Below are positions 1-6,826 of a stretch of DNA of 13,204 nucleotides, in pieces. The stretch comes from Acidobacteriota bacterium. Lineage in GTDB: Bacteria > Acidobacteriota > Vicinamibacteria > Vicinamibacterales > Vicinamibacteraceae. The notes beneath the pieces are model-generated. The model had not been told where the DNA came from and did no database searches. It saw only the letters and a list, made by a program, of their open reading frames with translations. The translations under genes and the position numbers were made by a program. The stretch is taken from contig JAEZCY010000293.1 in assembly GCA_023429845.1 (NCBI GenBank), forward strand, positions 1 to 13,204, given 5' to 3'. How positions within the stretch are numbered: the first letter of the stretch is position 1; the number at the start of each line of letters is the position of its first letter.

Positions 1-994
1 CATCCGCGAGCGCGCGCGCGTCCTTCTTCGGGACCACCACCGCGTCAACCTGATCACGGAGGATCTCGCAGAGGCCGTCCGCGTCCGTGGAGACAATCGG
101 CTTGCCCATCGCGAGCGCCTCGAATGACGTCAGCGGCGTGCCCTCCCAGAGAGACGGGAACACCACGAGGTCGAACGCCGACAGGACGGCGGCGACGTCG
201 CGCTGGAAGCCGAGGAAATGCACGCGGTCGGCGACGCCCAGGGCCCGCACCTGCGACTCGAGCTCGCCCTGGAGTTCGCCCTCGCCGGCCAGGTAGATGT
301 GCGCCTCGGGCACCTGCTCGACGATCGGTCGCACGGCGTCGATCAGGTAGCTGTTGCCCTTGGACGGCATGAGGCGGGTCACCGTCCCCACGGCGAACGT
401 CCCGGGTGCGATACCGAGCACCGCGCGGGCCGCCGCAATCTCCTGTGGCGACCGCAGACGCCCGAACTCCTCGAGGGGCGCACCGAGGTAGACGACTCTC
501 GTCCTCTCGGACGGCATCTTGCGTGCCCGCGTCGTGAACTCGGCTGTCGATTTCGACACCGCCATCGCCAGGTCCGTGTACGGCGCGAGCAGCGTGTCGG
601 CCACCTGCTGGAACCACGGCGTCGTGGTGTGGTTGGCGTGCTCATGCAGCAGCACCGCCGTGCCACGCATCGCCGCCGCGATGCGCCCGAACGTGGTCGC
701 GCCGTAGCCGTGCAGGTGCAGCACCTGCGTGCCCTTGCGGTCCATCACCTTCAGCAGCGCGGTCAGCGTGGCCGGGTCGAACTTGCCCTTGTGCAGGTAG
801 GGGACGTCCACGCCGAACTGCTCCAGCGCGTCCTCGGACGTGTCCTTCTTCCGCAGGCTGACGAGCGACACGTCGAACCGGGTCGGATCGAAGCGCGGGA
901 GCGTCCACGCAAACAGGCGTTTGACGCCGTGCATGCGTGATCCGGCCCATCCGAGGTGGTCGCACACGTGCAGCACCGAGATCTTCTGACTCAC
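1..994 (-). CDS. GT4-family glycosyltransferase (3' end beyond left edge)
   Basis: This is a probable retaining GT-B glycosyltransferase that moves a sugar from an activated donor to a glycan or lipid acceptor at the inner face of the cytoplasmic membrane. I read 331 codons from a GTG at 994; the frame is still open at position 1, so the C-terminus is missing. The N-terminal half begins with a Rossmann strand (ISVLHVCDHLGWAGS, residues 5-19) and carries HLHGYGATTFGR (93-104) and LHEHANH (116-122). The C-terminal half has the GT4 hallmarks GTVTRLMPSKG (203-213), AGEGEL (236-241), FLGFQRDV (260-267) and the EX7E pair E284/E292 in WEGTPLTSFEALAMGKPIVS. The GTG start overlaps the stop of the upstream epimerase by GTGA, which supports this start and translational coupling. 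The acceptor and donor sugars cannot be told from the sequence. The family call is firm; the specificity is unknown. Confidence 0.93.
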   Translation of the reverse strand, partial: MSQKISVLHVCDHLGWAGSRMHGVKRLFAWTLPRFDPTRFDVSLVSLRKKDTSEDALEQFGVDVPYLHKGKFDPATLTALLKVMDRKGTQVLHLHGYGATTFGRIAAAMRGTAVLLHEHANHTTTPWFQQVADTLLAPYTDLAMAVSKSTAEFTTRARKMPSERTRVVYLGAPLEEFGRLRSPQEIAAARAVLGIAPGTFAVGTVTRLMPSKGNSYLIDAVRPIVEQVPEAHIYLAGEGELQGELESQVRALGVADRVHFLGFQRDVAAVLSAFDLVVFPSLWEGTPLTSFEALAMGKPIVSTDADGLCEILRDQVDAVVVPKKDARALAD

Positions 995-1983
995 AGCAGT
1001 CCCTGCGCGCGATACCACGCGATGGTGCGCCGGATACCTTCCGGCAGGTCCACGGCGGGCGCGTATCCGAGCTCGGTACGCGCGCGCGTCGTGTCGAAAG
1101 CCCGGCTCTTCGTGTAGAAATCCACGCGCCGCCGGTACAGGGGCGGCGCGATGCGCAACGGCACGCACACGGCCTCGCATGCCGCCCCCGCGAGCCAGAA
1201 CGGCCACACGGGCAAGTGCACCGGCAGGGGCTTCACCTTCAACTCGGTGGCAATCATCGCGACCAGCTCATTCAGCGTCGTGTAGCGCGGACCGCCGAGG
1301 ATGTACGTCCGCCCGGCCGCGTCCGGCACCTCGCCGCACAACCTGAAGCCTTCGCACAGGTCGTCGATGTACGTCAGGTGGTAGAAGACCTCGCCCGCTC
1401 CGAGCACCGGAAAACGCCGGCGCGAGATCCCGCGGAACATCTTCAGGAACCGGAGGTCGCCGGGACCGTAGATGCCGATCGGCCGCGCGATCACCACTTC
1501 GACGCCGCCCTTCTGCCCCTCCGCACGCGCCAGCTGCTCGCCCTCGAGCTTGGTGTCCTGATAGACGTCGCCCGGGTTGAACGGCGCGTCCTCGTTGGCG
1601 GGCGGGTGCTCGACGTGCCCGTGAACCCCGCCGGTGCTGCAGTGCACGATGCGCCGGACGCCTGCCGCACGCGACGCCTCAATCAGGCGGCGCACACCGC
1701 CGACGTTGATCTCGCGGTAGGCGCTGTCGGGCTGTCCAGCCTCCCGATAGGTCGCCGCGATGTGATAGACGACGTCGATGCCTTGGGCCGCCGCGAGGAG
1801 GGCGTCGGCGTCGCCAAGGTCACCCGCGGCGATCTCGACCCCCGCCTGTCGCAGCGTCGTGACCTCCGGCTTGCCCAGGCTCTTCGGGCGAACCAGGCCC
1901 CGCACTCGGACGCCCCGGTGCAGGAGGTGTCGCGCGAGGTGCCCGCCGGTGAACCCGGTGACGCCCGTGACCAGCGCCGTCAC
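991..1983 (-). CDS. NAD(P)-dependent extended-SDR epimerase/dehydratase or reductase
   Basis: This is a 330-residue short-chain dehydrogenase/reductase of the extended type, the usual length for NAD-dependent sugar epimerases, dehydratases and dihydroflavonol-reductase-like proteins. The nucleotide-binding TGVTGFTGGHLA motif is at residues 6-17, and GDLGD (54-58) follows strand 3. The active-site Ser/Thr lie in HCSTGG (114-119), and the catalytic YxxxK is Y141/K145 in VYQDTKLEGE. ARPIGIYGPGD and FYHLTYIDDLCEG are typical of the substrate-binding half. It starts with GTG and overlaps the upstream glycosyltransferase stop and the downstream glycosyltransferase start by 4 bases each. The inferred role is to make or modify a nucleotide sugar, or to reduce a lipid-linked intermediate, for the two glycosyltransferases around it. 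The family is certain. Epimerase, dehydratase and reductase cannot be separated from the sequence; hopanoid-associated sugar epimerases are one look-alike group. Confidence 0.92.
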   Translation of the reverse strand: MTALVTGVTGFTGGHLARHLLHRGVRVRGLVRPKSLGKPEVTTLRQAGVEIAAGDLGDADALLAAAQGIDVVYHIAATYREAGQPDSAYREINVGGVRRLIEASRAAGVRRIVHCSTGGVHGHVEHPPANEDAPFNPGDVYQDTKLEGEQLARAEGQKGGVEVVIARPIGIYGPGDLRFLKMFRGISRRRFPVLGAGEVFYHLTYIDDLCEGFRLCGEVPDAAGRTYILGGPRYTTLNELVAMIATELKVKPLPVHLPVWPFWLAGAACEAVCVPLRIAPPLYRRRVDFYTKSRAFDTTRARTELGYAPAVDLPEGIRRTIAWYRAQGLL

Positions 1984-3239
1984 TGCGGCTCCCGGCCTCC
2001 GGACGCTGCCGGGCCCGTGATCGCCACCGGCCGCGGGCTCGGCCGCATAGACCCGAGCAACATGTCATACGCGCGACGTGTGCGCGACACGTAGGATTGC
2101 CGGCTGTACTGCGCGTCGGCCAGGACCTGCGCGGCCGCCGCCACGCGCGCCCCCTCGGCCGGATCGAGCAGCACTCGCGCGAGGCCGTCGGCGAGCCCCT
2201 CGGCATCGGGCTCGACGAGCACGGCCGAATCCGCGGACAGCACCTGTGTGTGCGTCCGCAGGTTCGTCGCCACGATGGGCCGGCCCGAACGCAGGTACGA
2301 GTAGATCTTCAGCGGCGTGTTCGTGCCCGAGATGCGGGGCGACACGAGCACGTCGCAGGCATCGACGAAGTGCGGGATCTCGACCGGCGGCCGCTGACCG
2401 GTAAAGACGAGCGGAGCCCCGGCCTGCCGCGCGCGGGCCTTCATCGTCTCCACCTGTTCCGGCGCGCCGCCGACAACGAGCACCGCGACGTCCGGCACGC
2501 TGGCGGCAAGCCGAACGCTCGCCTCGAGCAAGAGGTCCAGGCCCTGGTACTGTTCGAAGGTCCCCGTATAGAGCACCACCGGTTGTTCCGGCGCCAGCCC
2601 CCACGCCGCGCGCACCGCGTTTCGCCCGGGACTGGGCGCCGGGTCGACGTCGCCTCCCATCACGTTCTCGATCAGCACGGCGCGGTCGCCGACGCCCATC
2701 TCGTGAACCGTGTCCTGCAGTTCCTGACAGATCGTGATCACGACCTGTGATCCCCGCACCATGTAGCCTTCGGCCTTCTCGAACGCCCAGCGCAGCAGCC
2801 GCGACCGCGAATACCGAAAGTTGCCGAGCTGTTGCGGCAGGCTCGAATGCATGTCGTACAGGTGCGGAATGCCGAGACGCCGGCCGAGCCACACACCGAC
2901 CACGCCCATCTCTTCGTGGGAGTGGACCGCGTCATAGCGGCGCCCACTGAAGAACGCCACACGGAGGATCGTCAGCGTCAGCAGCACGTCGAGTACGACC
3001 TTGGTCGCCGACGGCCCGATCGGCACCTTCGTGATGAAGGGCGGCCGCCAGGTGCGGACGATACGGAGGTTCGGCAGGTCCACGTCGCGCCCGATGGGAT
3101 AGGTCACGAGGTCGACGCTGTGCCCGTCCTCGACCAGCGCCTTGATGCGGTGGTACTCGCTGAACGGCGTCCCGCGGGGCTCGAAGAACGGCTCAGGGGC
3201 GAGCATGAGAATCCTGAGCGGGGTCTGGGGGGCGGTCAC
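1980..3239 (-). CDS. GT4-family glycosyltransferase
   Basis: This is a GT-B fold glycosyltransferase, 419 residues from a GTG at 3239. The N-terminal domain opens with ILMLAPEPFFEPRGTPFSEY (residues 10-29), a glycine loop typical of GT4 enzymes, followed by DAVHSHEEMG (103-112). The C-terminal domain has VLYTGTFEQYQGLDLLLEA (222-240), FTGQRPPVEIPHF (279-291) and SPRISGTNTPLKIYSYLRSG (300-319). In that last motif the position of the second glutamate of EX7E appears to be taken by Lys311, as in several GT4 subfamilies with a PxK variant. The frame stays open for a further 54 codons upstream to 3401, but that stretch is Pro/Ala-rich and would run into the divergent spacer. I therefore start at the GTG just before the first beta strand; an ATG at 3206 is another option. 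It is the first gene of a three-gene coupled operon. Confidence 0.92.
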   Translation of the reverse strand: MTAPQTPLRILMLAPEPFFEPRGTPFSEYHRIKALVEDGHSVDLVTYPIGRDVDLPNLRIVRTWRPPFITKVPIGPSATKVVLDVLLTLTILRVAFFSGRRYDAVHSHEEMGVVGVWLGRRLGIPHLYDMHSSLPQQLGNFRYSRSRLLRWAFEKAEGYMVRGSQVVITICQELQDTVHEMGVGDRAVLIENVMGGDVDPAPSPGRNAVRAAWGLAPEQPVVLYTGTFEQYQGLDLLLEASVRLAASVPDVAVLVVGGAPEQVETMKARARQAGAPLVFTGQRPPVEIPHFVDACDVLVSPRISGTNTPLKIYSYLRSGRPIVATNLRTHTQVLSADSAVLVEPDAEGLADGLARVLLDPAEGARVAAAAQVLADAQYSRQSYVSRTRRAYDMLLGSMRPSPRPVAITGPAASGGREPQ

Positions 3240-3442
3240 GGCACTCGCTGAGGCGGCGTGGGTGGCACCGCCCGGACGGGCAGGCGTACGGGCCGCAAAG
3301 TCCTCAAGTATAAACCAGCGGCTGACCTCTGGTGGAGCAGCCGGACCCGCCGGGTACGCCGGCCTTGGCCGCACGTCGGGCGGCATGGTACCGTCTCTCA
3401 CCTTTTGGCCGCACCTCCGCGCGGCCGAGCGTGCCGTCTCCC
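3240..3442. promoter_or_regulatory. Divergent intergenic spacer between two envelope-gene operons
   Basis: This spacer of about 200 bp must hold promoters for both directions. For the leftward operon, a TATACT hexamer (minus strand, 3307-3312) matches the -10 consensus at 5 of 6 positions and lies 67 bases before the GTG start, but I see no convincing -35 box 17 bases upstream. For the rightward gene there is a weak TTGGCC plus TACCGT pair around 3364-3393, with poor matches to consensus. No clear operator palindrome or terminator is visible. The promoter calls are tentative. Confidence 0.35.
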
Positions 3443-4426
3443 ATGTCCGCCGTGTCCGGCCGCGTCCGAAGCGCGTCCTTCTTCGCCATCAAGCTCAGCA
3501 TCAGCGTGGGGTTGCTGGCCATCCTCTTCCGTCAGACGGACGTCAGCGCCGTCATGGCACGGCTGCGGCAGGTGGACGGGCGGTGGATCCTGCTGGCGCT
3601 GGCCGCACACGCCCTGCTGCTGCTCATCAGCGGCTGGCGCTGGCGCAGGCTGCTGGTCACACAGAACGTGCACGCGTCGACGTGGCAACTGACGCTCTCC
3701 TGCCTCGTCGCCAATTTCTTCAACAACTTCCTCCCGAGCAACATCGGCGGGGATGTCGTGCGGATTGCCGACACGGCGCCACTCACCGGCTCGCGAACCG
3801 TGGCGACGGGCGTCGTCCTGCTCGACCGCGTGCTCGGGCTGATTGCACTGTTCGCGGTCGCCGCCACCGGCTCCCTGCTGCTCCGGCATGCGCTGCCTGG
3901 CACCGGGTATCTCTGGGTGCTGCTCGTGCTCGCGGCCGTGAGCGCGGCCATCGTCGTCGCGCAGCCGCCGCTCGTGCCGAAGCTGCTCAGCCCGCTGACA
4001 CGCGTGCGCGAGGACTGGGTCACCGAGCGGCTGGGACGGCTCGAAGGGATGCTCGCCCGGGTCGGCGGCAACCGCACCATCCTGCTCGAGGCGTTTCTCG
4101 GCGCCCTGTCGGTGCAGATCCTCGTGGTCCTGTTCTATCTGTGTGTCGCCTACGGGCTGCGCATCGACCTGCCGGTGCGCGACGCGCTGGTGATTGTGCC
4201 CGTGAGCCTGGTCATCCAGTTGGCCCCGGTGTCGATCAACGGCTTCGGCGTACGCGAAGCGGTGTTCTCGTACCTCTTCGTGCGGCTCGGACATGCCGTG
4301 GACGCCGGGCTGGCCCTGTCGATCGCGGGCGCAGCACTCCTGATCCTGGCGTCACTGCCGGGCGGCCTGCTGTTTCTGACCCGCAAGGGGCTGATGGTGT
4401 CGACGCCTTCGTCCGATATGCCCTAG
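3443..4426 (+). CDS. LPG-synthase-TM / UPF0104-like flippase-type membrane protein
   Basis: This is an integral inner-membrane protein of 327 residues with about seven or eight hydrophobic segments. It matches the membrane-domain family that includes the transmembrane half of lysylphosphatidylglycerol synthase (MprF) and many stand-alone proteins in glycolipid and polysaccharide clusters. The hallmark motif FFNNFLPSNIGGDVVR is at residues 92-107, VLLDRVLGL at 125-133, and the second motif VSINGFGVREAVFSYLF at 263-279. The frame is open from a GTG at 3332, but the extra 37 residues are Pro/Arg-rich. The ATG at 3443 puts a normal Arg-rich cytoplasmic start before the first membrane segment (IKLSISVGLLAILF). 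A distinct Shine-Dalgarno sequence is not visible. The soluble MprF synthase domain is absent, so lipid aminoacylation is not expected. Lipid or glycolipid translocation or partnering with the neighbouring glycosyltransferases is an inference from context. Confidence 0.9.
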   Translation: MSAVSGRVRSASFFAIKLSISVGLLAILFRQTDVSAVMARLRQVDGRWILLALAAHALLLLISGWRWRRLLVTQNVHASTWQLTLSCLVANFFNNFLPSNIGGDVVRIADTAPLTGSRTVATGVVLLDRVLGLIALFAVAATGSLLLRHALPGTGYLWVLLVLAAVSAAIVVAQPPLVPKLLSPLTRVREDWVTERLGRLEGMLARVGGNRTILLEAFLGALSVQILVVLFYLCVAYGLRIDLPVRDALVIVPVSLVIQLAPVSINGFGVREAVFSYLFVRLGHAVDAGLALSIAGAALLILASLPGGLLFLTRKGLMVSTPSSDMP

Positions 4427-4427
4427 A

Positions 4428-4465
4428 AGGAGGTGTCGTCCGCGCCGAACGGCTGCGGTCCTCCT
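4428..4465 (+). other. Imperfect hairpin occluding an AGGAGG Shine-Dalgarno-like box
   Basis: Directly after the flippase-like stop codon there is a perfect AGGAGG (4428-4433) whose exact complement CCTCCT lies at 4460-4465. Between them CCGCGCCG (4440-4447) pairs with CGGCTGCGG (4450-4458) with one bulged T. The whole element can form one long stem just before the downstream lipoprotein start. No U-tract follows, so a classical terminator is unlikely. An mRNA element affecting translation or transcript stability is possible. The structure is seen in the sequence; its function is inferred. Confidence 0.4.
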
Positions 4466-4474
4466 GAACTGTGC

Positions 4475-4479
4475 GAGGA
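4475..4479 (+). promoter_or_regulatory. Ribosome binding site GAGGA that favours the TTG start at 4486
   Basis: GAGGA lies 6 bases before the TTG at 4486. No such sequence stands at proper distance before the alternative in-frame GTG at 4471, and an in-frame TGA at 4465-4467 rules out any start further upstream. Confidence 0.5.
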
Positions 4480-4485
4480 CGCTTC

Positions 4486-5760
4486 TTGTCCACCATCCGC
4501 CCTGTGACGCTTGCGACGATAGGCCTGTGCGCCCTCATGGTCGCCGGCTGCGAATCGAACAAGAGCCGCAACCCGCTCAGCCCCACGGTGGCGGGGCCTA
4601 TTGCCGGCGTCACCATCTCGGCCCCCAAGCCCCTCGAGCCCGTCAACAACACCGCGCTCGTCTCCGGCGGGCCGATCACGCTGCTCATCGAGAACGCCGC
4701 GACGAGCGGTGAGCGGCCGATCTGGCTGCAGGTGGAGATCGCCACCGACAGCAGTTTCAGCAGCAAGACGCACGTCGGCGACAAGATCGCCCCCGGCGAA
4801 GGCGGGCGCACCACCTATCAGGTCCCGGCGACCCTCACCGCGGGCGGCACGCGCTACTTCTGGCGGACCCGCGCGCTCGACGGCGCCAACACCGGTGACT
4901 ACTCGGCACTTTCAACGTTCGTCCTGAACGACCCGGTCGTGGTGGCCATGCCCAGCCCGGCGGCGCCCTCCAACACGGGGACGATCGACACGCTCACGCC
5001 CGACCTCGTCGTGCTCAATGGCCCGGCGACCGGTCCCCTCGCGGGCCCCGTCACCTACCGCTTCGAGGTGGCCACCGACGCCAACTTCGCCAACATGGTC
5101 GCGGTGCTCACCGTGGCACGCAGCGGCTCGTCCACGACCTCGGCGCGTCCGACACCGCTCGCTTACAACACGGTGTACTTCTGGCGAGTCAGTGCGACCG
5201 ATGGCGTGGTGACCTCGCCCTACACGCCTGCCGTCAGCTTCAGGACGCCGGCCGCACCTGCACCACCGCCCACGCCGACCCCGGCGCCGAATCCGTCACC
5301 GTCGCCCAGCCCCGCGCCCTCGCCCGCACCGTCACCGGGCCCGGCGCCGTCTCCGGGCGGCAGGCGTGCACCCGACCCGGGGCCCGGACAGCGTCTCCCG
5401 CTGCCGAACATGGCCTCCGTGGTGGACGACGTCGCGCGGCAGTACGCATCGGCGCTTCGCAACTCGTGCCAGTCGCATGGCGGCTCGTGGGAGTTCATGG
5501 ACCGCCTCGTGGACCGGCTGCGCACGTTCGACACGCGGTGGGGCTACAACGGCAAGCGCGGCAACGCGGGTGATCCGTCACACGACGTGGTGGCCTACAA
5601 CTGGGGACCCGGCCGCGACGAAGGCACCACGAACGTCTACATCATCGACGTCATCGTCGGTCACTGCGGCTCCAGCCCGGGCCCGGCCTGGATCGATCAG
5701 ACCGCGGAGACATCGCGCCAGGGTTCGATCGGGCGATGGACGAGCCGAGGCCGCTTCTAG
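4486..5760 (+). CDS. Fn3-like lipoprotein with conserved Cys-pair C-terminal domain
   Basis: This is a secreted lipoprotein of 424 residues from TTG 4486 (429 from GTG 4471). The signal peptide ends in a lipobox, MVAGC, with lipidated Cys22; Glu at +2 would not retain it in the inner membrane under the E. coli rule. Two Fn3-like beta-sandwich modules follow at about 42-148 and 152-255. Each has the pattern E-[IV]-A-T-D-x-x-F near its start and a TxYFWR strand (YFWRTRA, YFWRVSA) near its end. A Pro/Ser-rich linker (about 255-293) leads to a 131-residue C-terminal domain (294-424). Key residues there are C328, H331, W335, WGYNGKRGN (352-360), D367, YIID (385-388), GHCG (392-395), WIDQT (402-406) and a final SIGRWT..RGRF. 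C328 and C394 are the only cysteines in the mature protein besides the lipidated one, so a disulphide is likely. The domain recurs in the lipoprotein at 6827-7711. I do not know a name or function for it; surface display or cell-wall contact is only a guess. Confidence 0.85.
   Translation: MSTIRPVTLATIGLCALMVAGCESNKSRNPLSPTVAGPIAGVTISAPKPLEPVNNTALVSGGPITLLIENAATSGERPIWLQVEIATDSSFSSKTHVGDKIAPGEGGRTTYQVPATLTAGGTRYFWRTRALDGANTGDYSALSTFVLNDPVVVAMPSPAAPSNTGTIDTLTPDLVVLNGPATGPLAGPVTYRFEVATDANFANMVAVLTVARSGSSTTSARPTPLAYNTVYFWRVSATDGVVTSPYTPAVSFRTPAAPAPPPTPTPAPNPSPSPSPAPSPAPSPGPAPSPGGRRAPDPGPGQRLPLPNMASVVDDVARQYASALRNSCQSHGGSWEFMDRLVDRLRTFDTRWGYNGKRGNAGDPSHDVVAYNWGPGRDEGTTNVYIIDVIVGHCGSSPGPAWIDQTAETSRQGSIGRWTSRGRF
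5365..5757 (+). repeat. Duplicated domain, copy 1 (C-terminal domain of upstream lipoprotein)
   Basis: This 393-base stretch encodes the 131-residue domain that recurs at 7310-7702 in the same orientation. Without gaps, my hand alignment gives 83 of 131 identical residues. A run of 21 bases (5545-5565 and 7490-7510) is identical between copies. This points to gene duplication or domain shuffling rather than a mobile element: no terminal repeats are visible. Confidence 0.75.
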
Positions 5761-5763
5761 CGT

Positions 5764-5788
5764 CGCCCGGCAACGCCGGAGCCGGGCG
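5764..5788 (+). terminator. GC-rich hairpin 1 downstream of the first lipoprotein gene
   Basis: CGCCCGGC (5764-5771) and GCCGGGCG (5781-5788) form a perfect 8-bp stem around a 9-base loop, beginning four bases after the stop codon. No U-tract follows. It is a likely transcript end or 3' stabilising structure. Confidence 0.5.
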
Positions 5789-5801
5789 TGGGCAGCGATG
5801 T

Positions 5802-5827
5802 GGAACCCGGGCGTGCATCCGGGTTCC
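5802..5827 (+). terminator. Hairpin 2 downstream of the first lipoprotein gene
   Basis: GGAACCCGG (5802-5810) and CCGGGTTCC (5819-5827) are a perfect 9-bp inverted repeat with an 8-base loop. It follows hairpin 1 by 13 bases. There is again no U-run, so it would be a non-canonical terminator, or an operator-like palindrome upstream of the promoter at 5873. Confidence 0.5.
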
Positions 5828-5872
5828 CCGTCGGCCCGTCACGCCGTGTCCCACCTACTGTCACGGCTCCGG

Positions 5873-5901
5873 TTGACACTTCCAGCAGCCTGACGAACAA
5901 T
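5873..5901 (+). promoter_or_regulatory. Housekeeping-type promoter for the beta-barrel/lipoprotein pair
   Basis: A perfect -35 box TTGACA (5873-5878) is followed after exactly 17 bases by AACAAT (5896-5901), 4 of 6 matches to TATAAT. The predicted start point near 5908 would give a leader of roughly 120 bases before the ATG at 6027. The rest of the 5761-6026 gap holds the two hairpins and no other convincing gene. Confidence 0.5.
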
Positions 5902-6026
5902 CTCGTGTCCTGTTCCCGGCGGACACGTCGCGGCGTGCAGGCTTCGGCCCGCGCCATCTTTCAACCAGCGGAAGTGAGACACGAACCCGATGCCGAGCCT
6001 CGGACCGGGACTTCGACTGTTTGTCT

Positions 6027-6800
6027 ATGAGTACACGAGCAATTCTCCTGGGCGGCCTGCTGATGGCGCCAGCCGTCGCCTCGGCACAATCAGCCGTCGC
6101 CCCCTATGAAGACCGCGGCTACATTCAGGTCACGGCGGGTGCGCAGAGCGGTTCCCACCTCATCACCAGTTCGTCCTCCTTCTCGATCTACGACGAGACG
6201 GCCACGATCGATGGCTCGCAGGCCTACGGCGGCGGCGCCATCTGGGGCATCGGCGGCGGCGCGCGCGTGTGGCGCAACCTCGTGGTGTCGCTCAACTACG
6301 CCCGGTACGGCGACGACATGGAGACCGCAGTGGTCGCCCGCGTTCCCCACCCGTTGTTCCTGAACCGTCCGCGCGAGGCCACGCAGAACCTCCCCGGCCT
6401 GAAGCACACCGAGAACCAGTACCACCTGACGGCCAGCTGGATGTTCCCGTTCGGGGATGATCTCGTGCTCGGTGTCGGGGCGGGGCCGTCGTTCGTCGGC
6501 CTGTCGCACGAGTTCCCGAGTGGCGGGCGCCCCGTCGAACAGGGTGCGCCGCCCGACTTCGCCACCGTCAGCCTCCAGGACGTGACCTTCACGCGTGGCG
6601 AGAAGACCGCGACCACGGCCAACTTCGGCGCCGACCTGACCTACAAGCTGCCCTTCGACGTCGGCCAGGCCGGCAAGCTTGGCGCGACGGTGGGCTTCCG
6701 CTATGCCGGTGGCACGGCTGACCTGCAGGGCCCCAACGGTTCGGTCGGCGTCAAGTACGGTGGCGCGCAGTTCCACGGCGGCCTCCGTCTCTCGTTCTGA
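6027..6800 (+). CDS. Outer-membrane beta-barrel protein (OmpA/OmpW-like size class)
   Basis: This is a 257-residue exported protein with a signal peptide (MSTRAILLGGLLMAPAVASA, residues 1-20, cleavage before Gln21). The mature part is made of alternating hydrophobic/aromatic strands rich in Gly and Tyr, for example GYIQVTAGAQSG, LVVSLNYARYGDD, YHLTASWMFPFGD, LVLGVGAGPSFVGLSHEF, TANFGADLTYKLPF and LGATVGFRYAGG. The last strand, FHGGLRLSF, ends in Phe, the C-terminal signature recognised by the BAM machinery. By strand count it should be a small barrel of about eight to ten strands. The ATG at 6027 is chosen over a TTG two codons earlier; the ribosome binding site is weak. It sits after its own promoter and 26 bases before the second lipoprotein gene, so the two are likely co-transcribed and may act together. 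The specific cargo or partner is unknown. Confidence 0.85.
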   Translation: MSTRAILLGGLLMAPAVASAQSAVAPYEDRGYIQVTAGAQSGSHLITSSSSFSIYDETATIDGSQAYGGGAIWGIGGGARVWRNLVVSLNYARYGDDMETAVVARVPHPLFLNRPREATQNLPGLKHTENQYHLTASWMFPFGDDLVLGVGAGPSFVGLSHEFPSGGRPVEQGAPPDFATVSLQDVTFTRGEKTATTANFGADLTYKLPFDVGQAGKLGATVGFRYAGGTADLQGPNGSVGVKYGGAQFHGGLRLSF

Positions 6801-6826
6801 GACCCGCAAGCAAGAGGAAGACGACG

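Noticed and set aside
937..2094. Long open frame of 385 codons on the plus strand opposite the SDR gene
   Set aside because: It is the antisense shadow of a clear SDR gene in high-GC DNA. The translation is Arg/His/Pro-rich with no domain-like pattern.
3240..3401. 54-residue N-terminal extension of the first GT4 gene
   Set aside because: It is Pro/Ala-rich, precedes the first Rossmann strand, and would fill the divergent promoter region. The GTG at 3239 gives the normal GT4 start.
3398..4294. 298-codon minus-strand frame opposite the flippase-like gene
   Set aside because: Its His/Glu/Gln/Arg-rich low-complexity product is typical of antisense reading of hydrophobic codons. The plus-strand frame has family motifs.
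3142..4467. 441-codon plus-strand frame overlapping the flippase-like gene
   Set aside because: This is an out-of-frame shadow, Arg/Ala-rich, that starts inside the divergent glycosyltransferase gene.
5250..5365. Pro/Ser-coding repetitive stretch as a possible CRISPR or tandem DNA repeat
   Set aside because: The repetition comes from PSP/PAP codons of a proline-rich linker. There are no spacers and no constant repeat unit at DNA level.
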